This document shows, in pieces, positions 1-5,789 of a DNA stretch of 7,221 nt. The stretch covers positions 1 through 7,221 of the forward strand of contig JAEXBL010000322.1 of the NCBI GenBank assembly GCA_023394015.1, written 5' to 3'. Source of the stretch: Pseudomonadota bacterium (GTDB lineage Bacteria; Pseudomonadota; Gammaproteobacteria; Burkholderiales; Burkholderiaceae_C). Every line of letters starts with the position of its first letter. Position 1 is the stretch's first letter. The notes beneath the pieces were generated by a model that was not told where the DNA came from, did not search any database, and worked only from the letters and a program-made list of their open reading frames with translations. The translations under genes were made by a program, and so were the position numbers.

Positions 1-187
1 CCATGCGCTTGCGCGACTCCACCGTCTCGCCCATGCCAGGGCGCTTCGGGCCTTTGCCCGGCGCAGGCTGTGGCACCGGTGTGCGGGCCTCGCGCCTGGT
101 AGCAGAACGGCTACGGGAATCAGTGTCCTTGCGCTGGCCCAGGCCTGCGCCCAGGCCGCCGAAACCTAGTTTCTGCAACAGCTCCAT
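1..187 (-). CDS. traC: Conjugative transfer ATPase TraC (VirB4-like, PFL_4706 family), N-terminal fragment
   Basis: An ATG at 187 opens a frame that stays open for 62 codons to the left edge, so only the N-terminus is seen and the gene is cut by the window. The visible part starts MELLQKLGFGGLGAGLGQ, then turns basic and Pro-rich, with no fold or catalytic motif; the Walker motifs would lie outside. The start has AGAGG at 197-201, 9 nt upstream, which is a rather long spacing. It begins 35 bp after the stop of the lipoprotein gene. The identity rests on gene order: in type G ICE systems the gene after the TIGR03751 lipoprotein is the VirB4/TraC-type ATPase (TIGR03744), which energises pilus assembly and transfer at the inner membrane. 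An in-frame ATG at codon 52 could also be a start, so the Gly-rich leader might be untranslated. The reading frame is well supported; the product name is an inference from context. Confidence 0.68.
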   Translation of the reverse strand, partial: MELLQKLGFGGLGAGLGQRKDTDSRSRSATRREARTPVPQPAPGKGPKRPGMGETVESRKRM

Positions 188-222
188 GAATCGGTACCTC
201 TTTGTCTCAGCTCAAGCTGTGT

Positions 223-789
223 TCAGTGCCCAGCCACGGGTTGGTCGCCAGCGGCGACCTGCGGTGCCTTGGTCTTCTTGTCCGCGCTTTGCTTCGGCCC
301 CTGATACAGCGCGCGGCCCTGAATCAGGTCTTCTGGCACTTCGCCGGGCAGGGCGTAGAAGGTCTGGTCGTACATGGGGAACACCGTCACGTAGCCCGGC
401 ACCGGGTATTTGCCCTTGGCCAGGTGCGGATACACCACCATCACCAGGTCCGGGTTTGGCACGCGGGCGAAGCGCTGCTGCAACGGCTCCAGGGCCGACC
501 AGTAGCGCCGGGTGTTGCCGTCGCCGTCCACGATGGGCCTGGTCATCGAATCCGTGCGCAGGCGCTGCTGCGCGGAGCTGTCCTGGCCGGATTGCGTGCT
601 GCCGGCGGCGTGGCCACGATAAATATCGACCACGGTGGGCGAATCGCGCGTGATTTCATTGATGGGCGACTCGCGGGTGCCTGTCACCGAGCATCCGGCG
701 ACCACCAGGGCAAGTGCCAGGGGCAGGGCGCTGCCAAGCGCGCTGCGGCGCAGTCCCGCGCAGCGGGCAGGGGGGTTACTCAAGACCAT
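223..789 (-). CDS. Conjugative transfer region lipoprotein, TIGR03751 family
   Basis: This encodes a 188-residue lipoprotein of the type G ICE secretion system, probably an outer-membrane partner of the VirB9/VirB10-like core proteins, comparable to VirB7. The N-terminus has arginines, a hydrophobic stretch at 19-31 and a lipobox V30-A31-G32-C33, so C33 would be the lipidated residue. Ser at +2 predicts outer-membrane sorting. The family-like core is seen at about 88-152: RRYWSALEPLQQRF, then PNPDLVMVVYPHLA, then PVPGYVTVFPMYDQTFYALP followed by GE. The C-terminus (165-188) is Lys/Gln-rich and looks disordered. I chose the ATG at 789 because GAGGAG lies 6 nt upstream; a TTG at 807 adds six residues but has no comparable site. 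The gene overlaps the end of the upstream PFL_4705 gene by 14 bp, suggesting translational coupling. Confidence 0.9.
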   Translation of the reverse strand: MVLSNPPARCAGLRRSALGSALPLALALVVAGCSVTGTRESPINEITRDSPTVVDIYRGHAAGSTQSGQDSSAQQRLRTDSMTRPIVDGDGNTRRYWSALEPLQQRFARVPNPDLVMVVYPHLAKGKYPVPGYVTVFPMYDQTFYALPGEVPEDLIQGRALYQGPKQSADKKTKAPQVAAGDQPVAGH

Positions 790-2302
790 GGTGTGCTCCT
801 CGGGCAATCTGCGTGCCGCTTTGCTGGCGATGGATGAGGCGGCGCGGGTTCTGCGCCTTGTCGATACGCAGCTCGCGGTCCAGGTGGACGACGAGCTGGT
901 GGCCGGAAGGGGTGACCACGGCGTCGAAGCTGTTCTTCAGGCGCTGCAGCATCCACTTGGTGACTTCGTTGGTGCCGCCAGCCACGGCCTGACCCAGGGC
1001 GTAGTCGCCCACGCTGCCGGTGATGTTGCTGCTGGAGGAGCCATCGGCGTTGTTGCGGATGGTGCGCTGCGCGTCGGCGTAGGCCTGGCCGGCCACGCCC
1101 AGCGCGCTCAGGCCGATGATGTCGGTCAGGTAGGCGGGCGCGTTGGTGACGAATTTGCCGGGGATGCACGGGTTGCCATGCATGTCCGAGATGAAGCCCA
1201 GGTCGTTGCCGGTGGAGGATGCGCCGAAGGCTGACGAGCCGCCGCCGGTGATGCTGCCGCCACCGCCGATGCCGCTTGAGCTGCGGTTGCGCGCCGACAC
1301 CGTGCGGATGGCACCGTCGTTGAAGACGAAGGTGGCCGAGCGAATCTTGCCTTCGGAGCAGGACAGCGCCATGTCGCCAATCGCCACGCCCGTGACGATC
1401 ATGCCGGCAATGTCCGTGGGCAGCTCGAAGCCGTTGGCGGCCAGGTTGTCGCGGCCGATGACGGCCTTGAACTGCATCGGATCGGTCACCCGGCCGTCGA
1501 TGGGCACGCGGCCGATGATGCTGGTCATGGCGGTGACACCGGACAGGGTGGCGTTCTCCGGCAGGGTGAAATACGGTATGTCTTCCTTGCTGCGCTGCGC
1601 CGCCGCCTGCGCGGCCTGGCCCGCCGGGCCAGTCGCGGCCGTGGCGCCCATCTGGACACCATCGACGTGCGTGGTGCGCACGAAGCGGGTGACGGGCACA
1701 TTGCCGCCGCGAGCTGGCTCGGTGGCCACGGCGTAGCCCATGGGCGGCATCAGGCTGTAGCTCACTTCGCCGGGAGCGGCACCTATCGGCGGTTCGATGC
1801 TTGCGCCTGGCGTGGCTGCTGGGCTGCCGCCCACTGCTTGCGGCAGCTTGCTCACGACGGTATGGGACGGGAAGCCCCGCGCCAGGGTGTCCGCGGCCTG
1901 TGCTGCCGTGTCCAGCGCACTGTCGAATGCCGAGCGCTCGGCAGGTTGTGGCGGTGGCGCAGCTGCGGCCGGCGCGGTCTGCGCAGCGGAGGCGCCAGCG
2001 CCGCCACCATCGACCTGGCGCTTCAAGCGGGCGTTTTCTTCGATGAGCTGGTTATTGCGCTCGATGACCTTGGCCACCTCGCTGCGCAGCTCGGCGTTGG
2101 ACGTTGCCACCATGCGCAGGGTCTCGGCCGGCGTGTCGCTGTCGGCGCCAGCCGTGCGCGGCAGGTCAGGGTCGGGCACCGAGGTCATTTCCGCGCCGGG
2201 CTTGACGGCGCCGCTGCCGCTGAATTGCTTGTAGACGACGACCCCGACAATCGCCACGCCAAGGGCGGCGATGATGGGAATGAGCTTGTTGGTGGTAGCC
2301 AT
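776..2302 (-). CDS. Integrating conjugative element protein, PFL_4705 family (TIGR03752), VirB10/TraB-like
   Basis: This 508-residue protein is the probable VirB10/TraB-type scaffold of the secretion channel, anchored in the inner membrane and reaching across the periplasm. Residues 1-6 are cytoplasmic and one membrane helix spans about 7-25. A charged coiled coil runs about 60-97 (ELRSEVAKVIERNNQLIEEN inside it), followed by an Ala/Pro linker at 98-125. The C-terminal part (about 241-480) has the pattern of the VirB10-type beta domain, starting IPYFTLPENATLSGVTAMTS, with C315 and C379 as possible disulfide partners. A Gly/Ser-rich stretch at 341-365 interrupts this domain. The ATG at 2302 has AAGGAA 6 nt upstream and follows the PFL_4704 stop by 15 bp. 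The 3' end overlaps the lipoprotein gene by 14 bp. The family assignment is firm; the VirB10 equivalence is from family knowledge. Confidence 0.93.
   Translation of the reverse strand: MATTNKLIPIIAALGVAIVGVVVYKQFSGSGAVKPGAEMTSVPDPDLPRTAGADSDTPAETLRMVATSNAELRSEVAKVIERNNQLIEENARLKRQVDGGGAGASAAQTAPAAAAPPPQPAERSAFDSALDTAAQAADTLARGFPSHTVVSKLPQAVGGSPAATPGASIEPPIGAAPGEVSYSLMPPMGYAVATEPARGGNVPVTRFVRTTHVDGVQMGATAATGPAGQAAQAAAQRSKEDIPYFTLPENATLSGVTAMTSIIGRVPIDGRVTDPMQFKAVIGRDNLAANGFELPTDIAGMIVTGVAIGDMALSCSEGKIRSATFVFNDGAIRTVSARNRSSSGIGGGGSITGGGSSAFGASSTGNDLGFISDMHGNPCIPGKFVTNAPAYLTDIIGLSALGVAGQAYADAQRTIRNNADGSSSSNITGSVGDYALGQAVAGGTNEVTKWMLQRLKNSFDAVVTPSGHQLVVHLDRELRIDKAQNPRRLIHRQQSGTQIARGAHHGLE
796..801 (-). 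promoter_or_regulatory. Ribosome binding site deciding the lipoprotein start
   Basis: GAGGAG on the minus strand, 6 nt before the ATG at 789. It favours this ATG over the TTG at 807, and lies inside the coding end of the PFL_4705 gene. Confidence 0.75.
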
Positions 2303-2317
2303 GCTGAATTCCTTGCC

Positions 2318-3385
2318 TCAGTTCAGGCACGCGGAGAAAGCGCGATCACAGACCAGGTAGACGGCCGTGGTGTCGGTCTCCGAGCCACGCGGGCCGATGC
2401 GGCCGTGCTGCGCGGTGGCCGCCAGCCAGCGGCCGCGAATGTCCTCCAGGGGGAGTTCGACGGGGCGCGACGACAGGTTGGTCACGCGAACCGCCGTCAC
2501 GTAAAGCTGACCGGCGCGCCACTGGCCCACGGGCGCCGTGTCCACGTGGACGCCCCGGATCATGCCGGGCACGGCCGCAGTGCTGACCTCCACCTGCTGT
2601 ACACCTTGCGATGCCCAGGCCAGCCGGCGCGGCGCGTAGAGCTGGCGCGCGGCGTGGCGGGTCAGCTCCACCATGTCCACGGCCGGCGCTTGCGGCTCGG
2701 CGGCTTCGGCCACGGCCTGGCCAGCGTGGCCGTCGGAGGCCACTTGGCTGGCAGGCACGCCCGGTTCAACCACGAAGACCTCCAGCTCGGCGGTGGCACC
2801 CGCCGTGCTGTCACCGGCCACCAGGTCCATCGGCACCTGCTGGCCGCTGTCGATCAACTCCGCGACGATGCGAATCGTGGTGAAGGGCACCAGGGCCGTG
2901 GCGTAGATGGTGCGGTCGATGACCTCGATCCGAGCCACCTGCGCCATGTCGTTGGGCACATGCAGCGCTGCCGGCGCCGGCACCGTGATCAGTCGCTCAC
3001 GACCCACGGGCAAGGGCACCGCAATCGGCTGACGCTCGAAGACGGCGCGCTCCACGCCGACACGCATCTGCGCAGCGGTCGGCGGCGGCCGGCGCGTGCG
3101 CGAGGCCGCGCGGGCCTTGCCCTGTGCAGCTTGCGCCGCGCGCATGGCGGTGCCACGCGGTTGCGCTGCGGTCACGGGCATGGTGCTGGGCGACGCAGTG
3201 TTGAAATCCTGACCCAGGTCGACGGGCTGCATGCTGTCCTGGCCCGGATCGGCCTCGATCAGGTCGGGTGGCACGCTGCTCAGGCTCACGGCCGATACTT
3301 CCTGCGCCCAGGCGCTGGGTGACAGGATCAGGGCGAGTGCCAGCGCCAGCAGGCTGCGGGTCTTGGTGTGCTTCATGGGATTCAT
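2318..3385 (-). CDS. Integrating conjugative element protein, PFL_4704 family (TIGR03749), VirB9/TraK-like
   Basis: This 355-residue exported protein is the likely VirB9/TraK-type component of the outer-membrane core complex, working with the VirB10-like protein and lipoprotein encoded just downstream. A signal peptide covers 1-27 (hydrophobic LLALALALILSPSAWA, cleavage after AWA). Residues 28-108 are low-complexity, rich in Ala, Gln, Ser, Pro and Arg. The conserved region begins near 109 (VGVERAVFERQPIAVPLPVG, then RERLITVP) and contains beta-strand-like stretches to the end. Another Ala/Pro segment lies at 205-236. Two cysteines, 346 and 353, could form a terminal disulfide. The frame is open upstream to 3553, but that part overlaps the PFL_4703 gene. 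I chose the ATG at 3385 because AAGG at 3394-3397 lies 8 nt upstream and the signal peptide follows directly. A second ATG at 3376 is possible. Confidence 0.88.
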   Translation of the reverse strand: MNPMKHTKTRSLLALALALILSPSAWAQEVSAVSLSSVPPDLIEADPGQDSMQPVDLGQDFNTASPSTMPVTAAQPRGTAMRAAQAAQGKARAASRTRRPPPTAAQMRVGVERAVFERQPIAVPLPVGRERLITVPAPAALHVPNDMAQVARIEVIDRTIYATALVPFTTIRIVAELIDSGQQVPMDLVAGDSTAGATAELEVFVVEPGVPASQVASDGHAGQAVAEAAEPQAPAVDMVELTRHAARQLYAPRRLAWASQGVQQVEVSTAAVPGMIRGVHVDTAPVGQWRAGQLYVTAVRVTNLSSRPVELPLEDIRGRWLAATAQHGRIGPRGSETDTTAVYLVCDRAFSACLN

Positions 3386-3419
3386 GCGTTCCGCCTTGGT
3401 GGTGTGATGCGTGGCCCGT

Positions 3420-4223
3420 TCACTGCGCCGTTGCCGGCGCGGCGTCTGGCTCGTGCTGCAGGGGGATCGGCTCGGGCGCGGCGTTCGGGTCGATGGCTTC
3501 TTCCGTGACGCGCGGCAGGGCCACGGGTGCGACCGTGGAGGGCAGTTGCGCATCGGCCGTGCCGGCGCTGGCGGCGCGCACGTCGCTCATGTCCAGTCGG
3601 GCCGGACGATGGCTGCCATAGCAGTCGATGGCCAGGCGCCAGGGGTTGCGTTCGCGGTCAACGTCGTAGCGCACGACGCGGATCGGATAGCGGATGAAGG
3701 TGTCTTTGACCGGCTGACCCCGGAAGGTCTCCATCAGCTGCATGTCCAGCAGCACGGTCCAGGCGGCGGTGCCATCCGCGATCACGCGGTTGGTGGTGTA
3801 GCTCAGACCAGGTATCTCGGTCATCTGCCGGGTGCGCTGGCGCAGCTCACCGGCCTGGTGCCGGCTTTGCATGTCGGCCTGCAGCTGGTCTCGGCAGCTT
3901 GGCGTGATGTAGCTCTGGAAGCGGAAAATCTGTTGCCCGTAGTCCTTGGAACCATCGGTTTGCCAGCGGTTGACTTGCTGCCAGATGTAGTAGGCAAAGC
4001 CATAGACATTCACGTCTGGCACCGGCGCCTGACCATCGGCAAAGCGCACGGTGTCGCCGGCCTTCATGTCGGGCGCCACGTGCAGATCCAGTCGCTTGGG
4101 CATGGCATGGGCGAAATACATGCCCAGGCCGCCGACTGCCGCCACCAGCAGGATGAGCTTGCGCAACAGGGCGTTGTGGGAGCGCTCTGCTGCCAGGGCG
4201 TCGAGGTGTTGCTTGCTGCTCAT
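3420..4223 (-). CDS. Integrating conjugative element protein, PFL_4703 family (TIGR03746), VirB8/TraE-like
   Basis: This 267-residue bitopic inner-membrane protein is the probable VirB8/TraE-type assembly factor of the secretion channel. A short charged cytoplasmic N-terminus is followed by one membrane helix at about 21-40 and then a periplasmic domain at 45-205. Recognisable stretches are VNVYGFAYYIWQQVNRWQTD at 71-90, the region around FRFQSYITPSCRDQL, and NPWRLAIDCYG near 193-203. Residues 206-267 form an Ala/Pro/Glu-rich tail without a clear fold. The start at 4223 forms an ATGA overlap with the stop of the TIGR03750 gene, which points to translational coupling, since no good ribosome binding site is visible. 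The frame stays open upstream to 4544, but that part is antisense-free overlap with the TIGR03750 gene in another frame and is not credible protein. Confidence 0.9.
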   Translation of the reverse strand: MSSKQHLDALAAERSHNALLRKLILLVAAVGGLGMYFAHAMPKRLDLHVAPDMKAGDTVRFADGQAPVPDVNVYGFAYYIWQQVNRWQTDGSKDYGQQIFRFQSYITPSCRDQLQADMQSRHQAGELRQRTRQMTEIPGLSYTTNRVIADGTAAWTVLLDMQLMETFRGQPVKDTFIRYPIRVVRYDVDRERNPWRLAIDCYGSHRPARLDMSDVRAASAGTADAQLPSTVAPVALPRVTEEAIDPNAAPEPIPLQHEPDAAPATAQ

Positions 4224-4669
4224 GGCTTGGGAAACTTTTCGTCTGGCGGGTTGCGCGGGCTTTCCAGGGAGAAACCCAGCGAGCGACCGAGCGACCACCA
4301 GCCTTGGTGAGAGATGAACTTGGCACTGGCCAGGCCGCGCTGGACCAGCCAGAGATGAATCGCCTGCGTGTAGTAGGCGTCGGGACGGCCGCGCTTGATG
4401 CGGGCCAGGTAGATGGAGGCAAACCAGAGCACCAGGGCTGTGCCGAAGATGGACAGCAGGAGCCAGACTTGCCAGAAGCCGGTGACCAGGAACACCAGGC
4501 CACCGACCAGCAGGAAGACCACCAGGGCCAGGGCGCCGATCCACTGCGCTTCGGTCACCGTCATCCCGTTGAGGATGGCAGGCTCGACGTTGACGCGATC
4601 AGTGATCGGCGCCCGCAGCCGCGCGGCTTCTGCCTCGGCGGACGCTTGAGCGCGGCTGCGTGGGGTCAT
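4220..4669 (-). CDS. Conjugative transfer region protein, TIGR03750 family (VirB3/TraL-like)
   Basis: This 149-residue inner-membrane protein is a small platform component of the type G mating apparatus, usually equated with VirB3/TraL, which works with the VirB4-like ATPase. An Ala/Arg-rich N-terminus (1-20) leads into RVNVEPAILNGMTVTEAQW, then two membrane helices at about 43-64 and 67-88 form a hairpin. After the second helix comes the typical basic motif IKRGRPDAYY (91-100), followed by an amphipathic region and GWWSLGRSLGFS. Both ends should be cytoplasmic by the positive-inside rule. The ATG at 4669 has a strong AAGGAAGG at 4677-4684, 7 nt upstream. The gene lies 26 bp after the PFL_4702 gene and overlaps the PFL_4703 start by 4 bp. 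The VirB3 equivalence is an inference from topology and position. Confidence 0.88.
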   Translation of the reverse strand: MTPRSRAQASAEAEAARLRAPITDRVNVEPAILNGMTVTEAQWIGALALVVFLLVGGLVFLVTGFWQVWLLLSIFGTALVLWFASIYLARIKRGRPDAYYTQAIHLWLVQRGLASAKFISHQGWWSLGRSLGFSLESPRNPPDEKFPKP

Positions 4670-4695
4670 GGCTGGACCTTCCTTGCCTTAACCCG

Positions 4696-5097
4696 TCAGG
4701 CTAAGACTTCGGCCGCGTAGGTGGCCATGATCACGATGAACACGGCTAAGACCGCAGCCATGATGAAGTATTCCTTCAGATCCGCGATCTCGGCACGGCC
4801 CATCGAGTAGGAGCGCCACTTGCCAAGGGCGCCCATCATCACGTAGATGAAGCCCATGGCGGCCAGGATCAGCGACAGGATGATCACGCCGGCCTTGAAC
4901 CAGGCGCCCATGGCGCCCAGCCAGTCGCCGGAGGCGACGGAGCCGCCACCAACCGCATCGGTTGGGGTGGGGATGGTCGGCAGCGCGGCGAAGGCCGGGC
5001 TGCAGGCCAGCGCAACCCAGGGCGCCAGCAGCATGCGGCCGGTTTTCTCGCGGGTGCGCACGGCCAGATTCTTGAGTTGAGTGAGTCGAGCTTTCAC
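4696..5097 (-). CDS. Integrating conjugative element membrane protein, PFL_4702 family (TIGR03745), pilin-like
   Basis: This 133-residue precursor has a long basic N-terminus, a signal sequence to about residue 37 (MLLAPWVALACSPAFA), a short Pro/Gly-rich loop, and two hydrophobic helices at about 66-90 and 111-131 separated by a basic loop (KWRSYSMGRAEIADLKEY). This signal-peptide-plus-two-helices pattern is that of VirB2/TrbC-type pilins, so it is a candidate pilin subunit, though the neighbouring PFL_4701 protein has a related topology. The start is GTG at 5097, supported by CAGGAG at 5105-5110, 7 nt upstream. A later ATG at codon 22 would leave a shorter signal peptide but has no such site. 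The gene is preceded by the longest gap of the window (61 bp), which contains regularly spaced CAACC motifs. Confidence 0.88.
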   Translation of the reverse strand: MKARLTQLKNLAVRTREKTGRMLLAPWVALACSPAFAALPTIPTPTDAVGGGSVASGDWLGAMGAWFKAGVIILSLILAAMGFIYVMMGALGKWRSYSMGRAEIADLKEYFIMAAVLAVFIVIMATYAAEVLA

Positions 5098-5104
5098 GGG
5101 GTAA

Positions 5105-5110
5105 CTCCTG
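5105..5110 (-). promoter_or_regulatory. Ribosome binding site for the GTG-started PFL_4702 gene
   Basis: CAGGAG on the minus strand, 7 nt before the GTG at 5097. This is the reason to accept a GTG start here, since the product then has a complete, if long, signal peptide. Confidence 0.7.
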
Positions 5111-5116
5111 ATGAGA

Positions 5117-5147
5117 GGTTGGAAAGGCAGGTTGGGGAAAACGGTTG
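5117..5147 (-). repeat. Three CAACC motifs at exact 13-bp spacing in the PFL_4702 leader
   Basis: Read on the coding (minus) strand, CAACC occurs at 5147-5143, 5134-5130 and 5121-5117, so each copy starts 13 bp after the previous one. The spacers are pyrimidine-rich (GTTTTCCC, TGCCTTTC). The array ends 6 nt before the ribosome binding site of the PFL_4702 gene. It may be a leader element or chance; function is unknown. Confidence 0.45.
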
Positions 5148-5158
5148 CGGTGTGGGCG

Positions 5159-5404
5159 TCAGACGATCATGAAAAGCACCAGGCCGGCCAGGATCAGCAG
5201 CTTGACCACGCCCAGCGCCACTTCTTCGGTCTTGATCTGTTCGTCGCGGTAGGCGTCGATCAGCTGCAGCACGATCCAGGTGCAGACCACCAGGATCACG
5301 CCCACGGCGATCAGCGTCAGCGTGGCCTTCAGCGCCAGCGGATCGACACCGGAGCCGGCCGCGAAGGCATCACGCATGGTGGGATTCATGGCCGCCTGCG
5401 TCAT
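5159..5404 (-). CDS. Integrating conjugative element protein, PFL_4701 family (TIGR03758)
   Basis: This is a small (81-residue) inner-membrane protein with two hydrophobic helices, about 27-47 and 63-81, joined by a charged loop (LIDAYRDEQIKTEEVALG). The N-terminal stretch RDAFAAGSGVDPLALK before the first helix fits the family. It is a standard member of type G ICE transfer operons, placed between the RAQPRD and PFL_4702 genes. A pilus or membrane-platform role is likely but unproven, and its size resembles pilins lacking a signal peptide. The ATG at 5404 abuts the TAA of the upstream gene with no spacer and has only a weak binding site inside that gene. An ATG at 5389 (76 residues) has AGG 5 nt upstream and is a realistic alternative start. 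Confidence 0.87.
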   Translation of the reverse strand: MTQAAMNPTMRDAFAAGSGVDPLALKATLTLIAVGVILVVCTWIVLQLIDAYRDEQIKTEEVALGVVKLLILAGLVLFMIV

Positions 5405-5746
5405 TTACTGGCGGTAGTCGCCGCGCAGCGGTGGCACAGGGCGCGGCTGACGCGGCGCATCGGTGTGGCGGCGGATGCCGTCGCGCAGCATCTCCAGGTC
5501 GTTCTGCAGCCAGTCGTAGCGGAACTTCACGCGCTGGCCGGTGGGTGCGTCACTGGCGGCGGCCGACACCTGCGCCTGGATGCGCTCGATCTCGTGCGCG
5601 ATGCGCGCCAGGTTCTCGCGCTCGCTTTCGTCATCGCCCGCGCGGGCCGGCTGCGTGGCCAGCGCTGCGGCTGCGAGCAGGGCCAGCAGCCAGGCGCGCT
5701 GCGCGCGCACGCCGGTGGTGGGCCGGTTGGATGTGGGCTGGGTCAT
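5405..5746 (-). CDS. RAQPRD family integrative conjugative element protein (TIGR01690)
   Basis: This 113-residue protein is predicted to be exported: an N-terminal region with arginines, a hydrophobic core (AWLLALLAAAALA, 18-30) and a cleavage site after ARA at about 36. The mature part is a charged helix (DESERENLARIAHEIERIQA, 39-58), a short linker, a second helix (FRYDWLQNDLEMLRDGIRRH), and the C-terminal signature region RQPRPVPPLRGDYRQ. The family is named for RAQPRD at this place; here it reads PRQPRP, with the following PLRGDYR kept. Its role in conjugation is not established; it is a periplasmic accessory of type G systems. The ATG at 5746 has GAGGAG at 5754-5759, 7 nt upstream. It follows the PFL_4697 gene by 43 bp and directly abuts the PFL_4701 gene. 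Confidence 0.88.
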   Translation of the reverse strand: MTQPTSNRPTTGVRAQRAWLLALLAAAALATQPARAGDDESERENLARIAHEIERIQAQVSAAASDAPTGQRVKFRYDWLQNDLEMLRDGIRRHTDAPRQPRPVPPLRGDYRQ

Positions 5747-5789
5747 GTTGACGCTCCTCGTGTGTGATCGGTTGAGTGAGATGGTTGAT

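Noticed and set aside
208..219. Inverted repeat CAGCT-CA-AGCTG between the lipoprotein and traC genes
   Set aside because: Arms of 5 bp with a 2-nt spacer and no following T-run cannot form a useful hairpin or terminator.
202..837. A 211-codon plus-strand frame opposite the lipoprotein gene
   Set aside because: The minus-strand frame has a lipobox, a good binding site and family motifs; the plus-strand product shows only composition bias.
1667..3322. A 551-codon open frame on the plus strand, antisense to the PFL_4705 and PFL_4704 genes
   Set aside because: Its product is His/Arg/Gly-rich with no domain or membrane pattern, and it lies opposite two well-recognised genes. Long antisense frames are expected in GC-rich coding DNA.
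3386..3553. Upstream in-frame extension of the PFL_4704 gene by 56 codons
   Set aside because: It overlaps the end of the PFL_4703 gene and would bury the signal peptide inside the protein.
3411..4310. A 299-codon plus-strand frame opposite the PFL_4703 gene
   Set aside because: It is the antisense of a recognised gene, has no family-like sequence and is explained by the high GC of that gene.
4224..4544. Upstream in-frame extension of the PFL_4703 gene by 107 codons
   Set aside because: It overlaps almost the whole TIGR03750 gene in another frame and its product is unlike the family; the ATG at 4223 gives the expected short N-terminus before the membrane helix.
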